DNA from: RGIG3077 sp964490175 | GTDB taxonomy: Bacteria > Bacillota > Clostridia > Oscillospirales > Ruminococcaceae | Length of the DNA stretch: 32,929 bases | Direction: 5' to 3' | NCBI GenBank assembly: GCA_964490175.1 | Contig: CAZBAI010000016.1 | Span: 1 to 32,929, forward strand | Shown here: one piece after another, positions 21,949 through 29,438 of the stretch | Layout: each line of letters opens with the position of its first letter | How positions within the stretch are numbered: the first letter of the stretch is position 1 | The notes under the pieces: model-generated | The model's database searches: none | What the model saw: the letters and a program-made list of their open reading frames with translations, nothing else | What the model was told of the DNA's origin: nothing | Position numbers and translations under genes: made by a program

Positions 21949-23169
21949 ATGAAGAAGCTTTTACCGCTCAGGTCGCTCATACCCGTGCTTGTAATGACCG
22001 TTCTTTACGGTCTTGCATTCACATTTGTGGGCACTGTCGGCGGAGATGACGATTCGGCGCATATCAGCGAAGGCTCGGTTAAAATATCAAACGAGTACTA
22101 CGCAGGAAATGTCAAAATCAACACGCCTGTGTTGACCACGACTGCCCCCGAACAGGACTATGCGGAATATGTGGTAATGACGTGGAATAAATCTTATGCC
22201 GATGATGACCTTTTTAAGGCACTTGTCACCACCACTGCCGCTCCGACTGCGACCGAAACACAAACCACAACAACCGCTGTGACAACTTCGGTTGTTTCAA
22301 CACAGGCCGCTCCCGAGATTACAACCACAGCACCTACGCAGTCATCACCCGTTGAGGACACATCAACTGCCGACGCACCCTCGATTTACGGTGCGGGCTT
22401 TACCTTTAAAACTTATGGCTACGGTCACGGTTGCGGTTTGAGTCAAAACGGCGCAAATTATTTTGCAATTTACGGCGGATATGACTACGCTCAGATTCTT
22501 GCCCACTTCTATCCCGGCGCAACACTTGCCGACACCGGTATTACAGGCGATGAAATCATCACGGTAAACGGCGTTTCCGGCAGGGTTATCGACATTATCT
22601 CAATGGTCTGCAACCAAGAAGTCGGACCGAGCTTCCACCCCGAGGCAATCAAGGCACAGGCTGTTGCGGCATATACGTTTGTTATGTATAACGGCGGCAG
22701 TACAAGCGGCTTGGGTATGCGTGCAAACCCGCCCGAAAGTATTGTAAATTGTGTAACCGAAGTTCTCGGTCAGGCTCTGTTCTATGACGGCAAATACATT
22801 CTTTCGCAATTTTACGCTTCAAGCGGCGGTGCTTCGGCATCCTGCAAGGATATTTTTACCTCTGACCTGCCCTATTTGAGAAGCGTTGAATGCCCGTATG
22901 ACGAGCTTTATGACCCGCACTACGGCACGGAAACAACCTTTACAGCCGAGCACGTAAAGAGCGTGCTTGAAGCCAAACTCGGCATTACGCTTTCAAGCGA
23001 CCCCGCAAATTGGATAACTTTCACCGAGGGCGACGGCGGATATATCGCCTCGGTAAATATCGACAATCAAGTTACGGTCAAAGGTCAGCGTTTCCGAAGC
23101 TTTTTCGGATTAAAGTCGGCGAACATGGAAGTTTTCTACACTCCTGCCGATCAAAATACAGCTCAATAA
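21949..23169 (+). CDS. SpoIID/LytB-type peptidoglycan enzyme with circularly permuted domain
   Basis: SpoIID/LytB domains act on peptidoglycan glycan strands, as lytic transglycosylase or as amidase enhancer. The 406-residue protein has a membrane anchor or signal (about 8-30), a Thr-rich linker (about 62-140) and a SpoIID-like domain. Motif order is unusual. The segment GYGHGCGLSQNGA with YAQILAHFYPGATL (157-193), which normally closes the domain, comes first. The catalytic-type segment NQEVGP followed by HPEAIKAQAVAAYTF (223-244) comes second. The chain then runs through FYASSGGASAS and GQRFRSFFGL and stops where the GHG motif would be expected. E224 matches the catalytic glutamate of SpoIID. 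It follows the sortase by 37 bp. Residue-level fold is inference. Confidence 0.85.
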   Translation: MKKLLPLRSLIPVLVMTVLYGLAFTFVGTVGGDDDSAHISEGSVKISNEYYAGNVKINTPVLTTTAPEQDYAEYVVMTWNKSYADDDLFKALVTTTAAPTATETQTTTTAVTTSVVSTQAAPEITTTAPTQSSPVEDTSTADAPSIYGAGFTFKTYGYGHGCGLSQNGANYFAIYGGYDYAQILAHFYPGATLADTGITGDEIITVNGVSGRVIDIISMVCNQEVGPSFHPEAIKAQAVAAYTFVMYNGGSTSGLGMRANPPESIVNCVTEVLGQALFYDGKYILSQFYASSGGASASCKDIFTSDLPYLRSVECPYDELYDPHYGTETTFTAEHVKSVLEAKLGITLSSDPANWITFTEGDGGYIASVNIDNQVTVKGQRFRSFFGLKSANMEVFYTPADQNTAQ

Positions 23170-23179
23170 CAAAAAATCA

Positions 23180-23214
23180 AGGCACTTTTGAAACGATTCA
23201 AAAGTGCCTGTTTT
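23180..23214 (+). terminator. Intrinsic terminator after the SpoIID-like gene
   Basis: AGGCACTTTTGAA (23180-23192) pairs perfectly over 13 bp with TTCAAAAGTGCCT (23197-23209), loop ACGA, then GTTTT. Confidence 0.85.
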
Positions 23215-23236
23215 AACACACGAAAGGCGTAATAAA

Positions 23237-23692
23237 ATGGCAAAAGGACGTGCGCAATGCATTGTTATCAGAAACGGCAAATTTCTTGCCGCAAAGCACC
23301 GTGAGGGCAACAAAGAGATTTATGTTGTGCCCGGCGGTCAAATAAACGACGGCGAATCGCCCGAGAGTGCCGCACTGCGTGAGCTTTTTGAAGAAGCCAA
23401 CGTTAACGGCACAATTGTTAAAAAGCTTGCCGAATATTCAAACGCTTTCAGCAAAAACAAGCTTTTTTACAGCTTTCTTGTAGATATCGGCGACCAAACA
23501 CCTTCTTTAGGCTACGACCCCGAAAATATCGGCGACCCTAAGCTTGTCGGAATCGAATGGAAAGCTTTAAGCGAAATATCGCAAAAAAGCAGAATGTATT
23601 TTTTTGCGGCAGGGCTTGTTGCAATTCCCGAATTTGTCGGCGAAATCGACAAATGGACAGACGATATCGATTATCCTAAAACCAATACATAA
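23237..23692 (+). CDS. Nudix hydrolase
   Basis: Nudix enzymes hydrolyse nucleoside diphosphates linked to another group. The 151-residue protein has the Nudix box at 34-56: G34, E40, R48, E49, E52 and E53 fill the GX5EX7REUXEEXGU pattern, with Asn in place of the last Gly. The start is the ATG at 23237 after AAAGGCG; the frame extends back to 23204, but that would begin within the preceding terminator. The specific substrate cannot be told. No promoter is obvious in the 67-bp gap; it may rely on read-through or a weak promoter inside the upstream gene. Confidence 0.9.
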   Translation: MAKGRAQCIVIRNGKFLAAKHREGNKEIYVVPGGQINDGESPESAALRELFEEANVNGTIVKKLAEYSNAFSKNKLFYSFLVDIGDQTPSLGYDPENIGDPKLVGIEWKALSEISQKSRMYFFAAGLVAIPEFVGEIDKWTDDIDYPKTNT

Positions 23693-23702
23693 ACACATAA
23701 AC

Positions 23703-23750
23703 AAAGCTTCGACACTGCTTAAAGTAATGCCGAAGCTTTAATTTTATTTT
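23703..23750. terminator. Two-way terminator between the Nudix gene and the ABC permease gene
   Basis: AAAGCTTCG (23703-23711) pairs with CGAAGCTTT (23731-23739), with a CA/TG extension. AATTTTATTTT follows on the plus strand, TTTGTTTAT on the minus strand. Confidence 0.75.
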
Positions 23751-25063
23751 GCGTTCTTTTTCAGTTTTCGCTTTTGACCGAGATTGAGCGAAATGGTAAA
23801 TATTTTATCCGAAGTAAACAGCTTGACGGCAAAAAACATACATACAGCCAAAAACACAAGCTGATAGAAAAATCCCGCCCAGTAAACGCCCATGTTGCCG
23901 AAGTTGATGTTGCTTATTGCCGTAAATGTGTGCGTAAAGGGAATTGCCCATGCGATATAACGCAATATGGCAGGTTCAACGGTGTTGATATCAATAAACA
24001 GCGATAACATATACGGAATCATCGTGAGAACGGTTATCGGCAAAATCATCGTCTGTGTTTCCTTTGCGTCGCTGACAAGCGCACCCAAAATCAGCGAAAC
24101 CGAAAGCGAAATCAAAATGCTTACAAACAGCTGCAAGCCGACAAGTATGTAATCCGCAATGCCCATATTAAGCCCAAGCTGTTCGATAACGCTCTCGCTC
24201 GTCTGAATTTCGGCGGTCAAATCGCCTTGTATATCGGTAACGCTCTTCATATAATTTCCAAAGCCTATCATATACACAAGGGCGTTAAGCAAAGCGACAA
24301 TTGCCGCAGCTGTCATTTTTGCGCCCAAAACCGAAAGGCGTGAAACAGGTGCGGAAAGAAGCGTTTCAAGCGTTTTGTCAAGCTTTTCGGTTGCCACGGC
24401 GTTAATTATCATCTGCGAAGCCATGATAACAAGCACAAACACAACAATCGGTATTAAAATTCCCTGCGACATCATGTGACTTTGAATCTGCGTTGATGAA
24501 ACGTTTGCGCTTTTGCCGTTTACAACAGTATATTCGTCAACGCCGACCGGCATACTGATAAATTCAAGTTCTTCAATTGCAATTCCGTATTGACCTGTCA
24601 TAACGGTGGTGAAAATAGCCTGCTGTATAATAGATACCGCCGATGCCGAATCAATCGAATTTATCGCACTCATCATAGAGGCATTGTTTACCCTGCTGAT
24701 ATATTCGATATCGGCGGCTTGCTTATCTTTGAGAATCGACTTTGTAAAACCCTGCGGAATAATTATTATGTAGTCTGCCTCGGCGTCATCAAGCAATTTT
24801 GCCTTGTCATCACTTGAATTGGCTTTAAGCTCAACATTATATCCCGAAAGTTCGATTTGATTTATCAAATCCGATGTAAATTCGGTATTATCGTCATCAC
24901 ATATTGCAACGCTGCCTTTTTCGGCATCAGTCGAATCTTCCATGGCATTGCCCATAAACTCACCCAAAACAGAGAGTATGATGAGCATTGCCGCCATTGT
25001 TATAACGGTTTGAAAATTCAAAAGCTCCTTAAGTTCTTTTTTAAGCAATGTCAGAAACTTCAT
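23744..25063 (-). CDS. ABC-2 type transporter permease (NatB/LinearMycin-type exporter)
   Basis: The 439-residue membrane subunit of an ABC exporter. It has one N-terminal membrane segment (about 16-36), a large external domain (about 40-205), then five or six C-terminal segments (about 208-420). The segment ATEKLDKTLETLLSAPVS (about 225-242) is the hallmark cytoplasmic coupling loop of ABC-2/NatB permeases. The start overlaps the ATPase stop by 23 bp. The tail is strongly basic (QKRKLKKNAK). Substrate is unknown; sodium or drug/antibiotic peptide export is known for relatives. Confidence 0.88.
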   Translation of the reverse strand: MKFLTLLKKELKELLNFQTVITMAAMLIILSVLGEFMGNAMEDSTDAEKGSVAICDDDNTEFTSDLINQIELSGYNVELKANSSDDKAKLLDDAEADYIIIIPQGFTKSILKDKQAADIEYISRVNNASMMSAINSIDSASAVSIIQQAIFTTVMTGQYGIAIEELEFISMPVGVDEYTVVNGKSANVSSTQIQSHMMSQGILIPIVVFVLVIMASQMIINAVATEKLDKTLETLLSAPVSRLSVLGAKMTAAAIVALLNALVYMIGFGNYMKSVTDIQGDLTAEIQTSESVIEQLGLNMGIADYILVGLQLFVSILISLSVSLILGALVSDAKETQTMILPITVLTMIPYMLSLFIDINTVEPAILRYIAWAIPFTHTFTAISNINFGNMGVYWAGFFYQLVFLAVCMFFAVKLFTSDKIFTISLNLGQKRKLKKNAK

Positions 25064-25784
25064 TAGAGCTCACCACCCTTTCAAATACCTCTTCAAGATT
25101 ATTGCAGCCGTATTTTTCTTTTAATTCATTCGGTTTTCCGACAACGTGCAGTTTGCCGTTTGATATAATTCCAACCTTGTCCGACACAAACTCAATCTCC
25201 AACATATTATGTGATGAAAGCAAAAACGACATTTTTTCCTCGCTTGCCAAACGTTTGATGAGCTTGCGGATTTCAATTGCATTGATTACGTCAAGCCCCG
25301 AAGTCGGCTCATCGAGAATCGCCAGTTTCGGTTTTGTCATAACCGCCCTTGCAAGCAAAAGTTTTCTTATCATGCCACGTGAATAACTGCCGATTTTATC
25401 GTCAAGCCTTTCGCCTAAAGCGCATATTTCCTGCGCACGCCTGACATATTCTCTTGATTTGTCAAGATCGCTTGTAAAAATCCCCGCCATAAAGTTCAAA
25501 TAGCCGTTGCCCGTCATATTTTTATATGCGCCTGCTTCATCGGGGAGATATGTAATATTCTCTCTCACTTTAGAAGGCTCTTTCACCGCACTGAAACCGG
25601 CTACCAGCGCATCACCGGAAGTCGGCTTGATAAGCGTTGATATCATGCGGATAGTCGTGGTTTTTCCGGCTCCGTTCGGACCTATCAGCGCAAAAATTTC
25701 ACCCTCGTCAATCGAAAACGACACCTTATTTGCCGCAAGCACCTTTGAATATTGCTTGGAAAGCTCTTTCACTTCAAGAACCAT
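25041..25784 (-). CDS. ABC transporter ATP-binding protein (NatA/YtrB-like)
   Basis: The 247-residue ATPase that drives the permease encoded next. Visible: Walker A GPNGAGKTT (about 37-45), a Q-loop region reading YLPDEAG (no Gln at the usual spot, as in many ABC-2 exporters), signature YSRGM, Walker B LAILDEPTSGLD and the switch His in SSHNML. The ATG at 25784 follows GAGGAGGT by 8 nt; a longer frame to 25835 reads through the promoter. Promoter and operator lie just upstream, without an adjacent regulator gene. Confidence 0.93.
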   Translation of the reverse strand: MVLEVKELSKQYSKVLAANKVSFSIDEGEIFALIGPNGAGKTTTIRMISTLIKPTSGDALVAGFSAVKEPSKVRENITYLPDEAGAYKNMTGNGYLNFMAGIFTSDLDKSREYVRRAQEICALGERLDDKIGSYSRGMIRKLLLARAVMTKPKLAILDEPTSGLDVINAIEIRKLIKRLASEEKMSFLLSSHNMLEIEFVSDKVGIISNGKLHVVGKPNELKEKYGCNNLEEVFERVVSSNEVSDIA

Positions 25785-25805
25785 TTGTATTACCTCCTCA
25801 AGCCC

Positions 25806-25830
25806 ATATACTGTATATCTTTCAGTATAC
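25806..25830. promoter_or_regulatory. Palindromic operator candidate at the ABC exporter promoter
   Basis: ATATACTGTATAT (25806-25818) is a perfect odd palindrome, and TATACTG (25807-25813) also pairs with CAGTATA (25823-25829). The sites cover the -10 and the transcription start. GntR/YtrA-type repressors bind short palindromes of this sort in front of similar ABC genes; the regulator is not in the window. Confidence 0.5.
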
Positions 25831-25852
25831 CACAAGCAAAAATCTTTGTCAA
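25824..25852 (-). promoter_or_regulatory. Sigma-A-like promoter for the ABC exporter operon
   Basis: On the minus strand TTGACA (25852-25847), 17-bp spacer, TATACT (25829-25824). Confidence 0.8.
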
Positions 25853-25903
25853 TTACCGCTTTCGGCGCACGTAAATATACACAAAAAATCTTTTTAAATA
25901 CTA

Positions 25904-25932
25904 TTGCAATTTCAGCTTGATTTTGTTATGAT
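25904..25932 (+). promoter_or_regulatory. Sigma-A-like promoter for mazG
   Basis: TTGCAA (25904-25909), 17-bp spacer, TATGAT (25927-25932), 56 nt before the mazG ATG. Confidence 0.65.
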
Positions 25933-25988
25933 ATATACAGTTGTAAATTTGCTTTGCAAAATGCATTTATTTAATTTCAGGTGAAAAT

Positions 25989-26792
25989 ATGGTTGATTTT
26001 GATTTTAAAGAAAAATACAATATAAACGATCTTCTTAACATTCTCGAAATATTGCGAGGGGAAAACGGCTGCCCTTGGGACGCCGAACAAACTCACGAAA
26101 GCATTCGCTCAAATTTGCTTGAAGAAGCCTACGAAGCGGCAGACGCAATTGACGAAAACAACGCCGCATTGCAGTGTGAAGAACTTGGCGACGTGCTTTT
26201 GCAGGTTGTTTTTCATTGCCAAATCGAAAAGGAAACCTCAAAGCACTATGATTTTGACAGCGTTTGCGATGATATTTGCCAAAAGCTGATTAAAAGACAT
26301 CCGCACGTTTTCGGCGATGTGGTTGCAAACGATTCGCAAACGGTTTTGAAAAATTGGGACAGTATTAAAAAAGAAAGTAAAAACCAATCTTATACGCAAA
26401 CGCTTAAAGATATACCGAAAGCTTTGCCGGCACTTATGCGTGCGGAAAAAATCGGAAAAAGAGCGTCACGTGCCAATATGGATTTTGCAAATCAGCAATC
26501 TGCGCTTTGCGCTGTTTTCGCCGAGGCAAAAGAGCTTGAATATGCCGCTAATAACGAAAATACAGACCGCACGAAAGACGAACTCGGCGATTTGCTGTTT
26601 TCATGCGTAAATTTAGCCAGAAAGCTCGGAATCGATGCCGAAGAAGCTTTGAATGCTTCGTGTGAAAAATTTATCGCAAGGTTTGAAAAAACCGAAGAGC
26701 TTGCGCAAAGCGACAATAAAGATATGGCAAAGCTTGATGAAAAAGAGCTTGATTTATATTGGAATAAATGCAAAGAAGAATTTAAACTTTAA
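25989..26792 (+). CDS. mazG: Nucleoside triphosphate pyrophosphohydrolase MazG
   Basis: Hydrolyses NTPs and dNTPs to monophosphate and pyrophosphate, cleaning faulty nucleotides. The 267-residue protein has two MazG domains. The first shows GCPWDAEQTHESI (about 27-39), NLLEEAYEAADAI and EELGDVLLQVVFH, holding the EExxE/ExxD metal residues. The second, nearer the C-terminus, shows EAKELEYA and KDELGDLLFSCVNLAR. The FDSVCDDICQKLIKRHPHVFGD linker is typical. The ATG follows CAGGTGAAAAT. mazG followed by rqcP is the Bacillus yabN-yabO order. Confidence 0.95.
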   Translation: MVDFDFKEKYNINDLLNILEILRGENGCPWDAEQTHESIRSNLLEEAYEAADAIDENNAALQCEELGDVLLQVVFHCQIEKETSKHYDFDSVCDDICQKLIKRHPHVFGDVVANDSQTVLKNWDSIKKESKNQSYTQTLKDIPKALPALMRAEKIGKRASRANMDFANQQSALCAVFAEAKELEYAANNENTDRTKDELGDLLFSCVNLARKLGIDAEEALNASCEKFIARFEKTEELAQSDNKDMAKLDEKELDLYWNKCKEEFKL

Positions 26793-26809
26793 TCGGAGAA
26801 CTTTATAAT

Positions 26810-27058
26810 ATGAGATTAGACAAATATTTGAAAGTCACAAGGCTTATCAAACGCAGAACCGTTGCCAACGAGGCGTGTGACGCCGGCAAAATCGAGGTAA
26901 ACGGCAAGGTTGCCAGAGCTTCTTATGACGTTAAAATCGATGATATCATCAAAATCACACTCGGAGCACGCACCCTTACCGTAAAGGTTACCGCCGTTCC
27001 CGAATACGCCCCAAAGGACAGCGCCGCCGACAACTATATTATAATCGATGGGCAGTAA
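26810..27058 (+). CDS. rqcP: S4-domain RNA-binding protein RqcP (YabO/Hsp15 family)
   Basis: RqcP works with RqcH on obstructed 50S subunits to add alanine tails to stalled peptides in ribosome quality control. The 82-residue protein is nearly all S4 domain: MRLDKYLKVTRLIKRRTVA, then AGKIEVNGKVA and VKIDDIIKITLG. Length and motifs match YabO. GGAG (26794-26797) lies 12 nt before the ATG. The usual yabP-yabQ-divIC genes do not follow; a glycosidase gene does. Confidence 0.92.
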   Translation: MRLDKYLKVTRLIKRRTVANEACDAGKIEVNGKVARASYDVKIDDIIKITLGARTLTVKVTAVPEYAPKDSAADNYIIIDGQ

Positions 27059-27065
27059 AGATAAT

Positions 27066-29438
27066 ATGACTTGCGAAAAATCATCATCAACACTATTTTA
27101 CAACACGGTTGCGCAAAATTTTTACGAAGCGTTGCCTATCGGCGCAGGACGTTTCGGCGCAAGTGTGTATACAGCGCCAAATCAGGACAGGCTCACTCTA
27201 AACGAAGATTCGATTTGGTCGGGTGGATATCGCCACAGGAACAACCCAAGCGCTCTCGGCAGCCTTGAAAAGCTGCGTTTTCTTTTACTTTCGCACAAAT
27301 TTGAAGAGGCGCAGCGGCTGATTCAATCGGATTTTTACGGCGTGCCCACAAATTGCCGCCATTATATGCCCGCAGGTACTTTGTCGATTGATTATCCTGC
27401 AATCGGCGAATTTGAAAATTACAGCGCAAGCCTTGATTTAAACGAAGCTGTTGTTTATTCGCAGTTTGATTCCGATTCACTGCACTTTGAACGTGAATAT
27501 TTCGCTTCGCACGCAGATAACTGCATAATCGCCCGCATCAGCTGTGACAAAGCCGAAAAGCTGTCTTGCACCGTTTCAATCGACGGCAGGGACGATTACT
27601 ACGACGAAAATCGCCCATATGATGAAAACACGCTGATTTTTTCCGGCTCATGCGGCGGAAAAGACGGTATTTCGTTTCTGTGCGCCATAGCTTTAAAAGC
27701 AGAGGGAAAAAATGCCGCATTGCATTTTCACGGCAACCGCCTCTGCGTAGAAAATGCCGATACAATTACAGTTGCCGTCGGCATAAGGTCAAGCTTTTAT
27801 TCCGAAAACTATTGCAGCCTTGCCGTAAGTGATGTAAAAAATGCGCTGAAATGCGATTATGCCGACTTGAAAAATCGCCATATTGAAGATTATCGCTCGC
27901 TTTACAGCAGGTGCTCGCTTACGCTTTGCGACAACTCTAAAATCGAAAACATCGGCGATATGCCGACAAATAAACGAATTGAACGCATTGCCTCAAATTT
28001 TGAAAACGTTTCATACAGTGAAAGCGCCCTTGCCGCCGCTTTGGATTCAAACAAAATCTGCCATGATAATAAGCTGATAGAGCTGTATTTTAATTTCGGC
28101 AGATATCTTATGATTTCGGCTTCACGTGAAAATTCGTTGCCGATGAACCTGCAAGGAATTTGGAATGAGGATATGTGGCCCGCATGGGGTTCACGATACA
28201 CAATCAACATAAATATTCAAATGAATTATTGGCCTGCGCAGGTATGCAATCTTTCGCAATGTCACACTCCCCTTTTGCGGCATATTGCAAAAATGCTGCC
28301 CCACGGCGAAGAAACCGCAAGGGTTATGTACGGTTGCCGTGGCTTTTGCGCCCACCACAACACCGATATTTGGGGCGACACCGCACCGCAGGACGAGTGG
28401 CTGCCCGGAACGCTTTGGCCGTTGGGCGCAGCTTGGCTTTGCCTGCACATTGCCGAACATTATCGCTTCACCTGCGATAAGGAATTTTTGCGTGAATATT
28501 TTCCGATTATGAAAAGTGCCTGCCTTTTCTTTGTCGATTTTTTGTATGAAGATGAAAACGGCACGCTTGTTTCCTGCCCTTCTGTTTCGCCCGAGAACAC
28601 ATTTGTCACCGAAAACGGCTTGCAATCAAGCAATTATCACTCCTGTGCGATGGATATGCAGATTATCGGCGCACTTATGAGAGAAACCGTTTTTGCCGCA
28701 AATGAACTTTGCGCACATGATGACTTTATCGACCAAATCGAAAACATCCGCAAAAAGCTGCCGAAAATTAAAATCGGCAAATACGGTCAAATTATGGAAT
28801 GGGCAGAGGATTTTGACGAAGTCGAACCGGGACACCGCCACATTTCACAGCTTTTTGCGCTTTATCCCGACTGTGCGATTTCAACCGAAAAAACGCCCGA
28901 GCTTGCAAAAGCCGCACAAAAAACAATCGAGCGGCGGCTGGAGCACGGCGGCGGTCACACCGGTTGGAGCAGGGCATGGCTTATAAATATGTGGGCACGC
29001 TTGAAAAACGGTTCACAGGTTTATTCAAATCTGCTGATGCTTATCGGCATTTCGACTTATGCCAACCTTTTGGACAAGCACCCGCCTTTTCAAATTGACG
29101 GTAATTTCGGCGGCACTGCCGGCATTGCCGAAGCACTTTTGCAAAGTCACGGCGACATTATCACTTTGCTCCCCGCACTGCCCGAAGAATGGAGCAGCGG
29201 CGAAGTGCACAGGCTTTGCGCACGCAGCGGCTTTGAAATAAGCATTAAATGGCACAATTCAAAGCTTGTAAGTGCAAAAATAGTTTCGCTTGCAGGTAAC
29301 AAACTGTGCCTGAATGCAAATACCGATGCTCGCCTTGAATGCAAGGAAAAATCGCTTTTGCTTTGCGGAAAAACCTTTGAAATTAAAACCGACATCGGAG
29401 ATGTTTTCTTTATATATACAGATGCAAAAGATGAATAA
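27066..29438 (+). CDS. Glycoside hydrolase family 95 protein (alpha-L-fucosidase / alpha-L-galactosidase type)
   Basis: GH95 enzymes remove alpha-L-fucose or alpha-L-galactose from plant or host glycans by an inverting reaction. The 790-residue protein starts with the family N-terminal beta-sandwich (ALPIGAGRFGASVY, LNEDSIWSGG), then the (alpha/alpha)6 barrel. Catalytic features are visible: general acid E510 in SPENTF, the asparagines of ININIQMNYW that help activate water, and D678 in FQIDGNFGG. There is no signal peptide, so it should act on imported oligosaccharides in the cytoplasm. Two starts are possible: 27048 (overlapping rqcP) and 27066; neither has a strong ribosome-binding site and I take 27066. 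The stop overlaps the GH26 start by 8 bp. Confidence 0.88.
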   Translation: MTCEKSSSTLFYNTVAQNFYEALPIGAGRFGASVYTAPNQDRLTLNEDSIWSGGYRHRNNPSALGSLEKLRFLLLSHKFEEAQRLIQSDFYGVPTNCRHYMPAGTLSIDYPAIGEFENYSASLDLNEAVVYSQFDSDSLHFEREYFASHADNCIIARISCDKAEKLSCTVSIDGRDDYYDENRPYDENTLIFSGSCGGKDGISFLCAIALKAEGKNAALHFHGNRLCVENADTITVAVGIRSSFYSENYCSLAVSDVKNALKCDYADLKNRHIEDYRSLYSRCSLTLCDNSKIENIGDMPTNKRIERIASNFENVSYSESALAAALDSNKICHDNKLIELYFNFGRYLMISASRENSLPMNLQGIWNEDMWPAWGSRYTININIQMNYWPAQVCNLSQCHTPLLRHIAKMLPHGEETARVMYGCRGFCAHHNTDIWGDTAPQDEWLPGTLWPLGAAWLCLHIAEHYRFTCDKEFLREYFPIMKSACLFFVDFLYEDENGTLVSCPSVSPENTFVTENGLQSSNYHSCAMDMQIIGALMRETVFAANELCAHDDFIDQIENIRKKLPKIKIGKYGQIMEWAEDFDEVEPGHRHISQLFALYPDCAISTEKTPELAKAAQKTIERRLEHGGGHTGWSRAWLINMWARLKNGSQVYSNLLMLIGISTYANLLDKHPPFQIDGNFGGTAGIAEALLQSHGDIITLLPALPEEWSSGEVHRLCARSGFEISIKWHNSKLVSAKIVSLAGNKLCLNANTDARLECKEKSLLLCGKTFEIKTDIGDVFFIYTDAKDE

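Noticed and set aside
23204..23236. Longer Nudix start
   Set aside because: The start would fall inside the terminator stem of the previous gene; the ATG at 23237 has a proper ribosome-binding site.
28191..28625. Minus-strand open frame inside the GH95 gene
   Set aside because: Shadow of a conserved coding region; no start signal and no recognisable protein.
29314..29430. N-terminal extension of the GH26 gene
   Set aside because: The extra residues lie within the conserved end of GH95, and they would bury the lipoprotein signal that starts at 29431.
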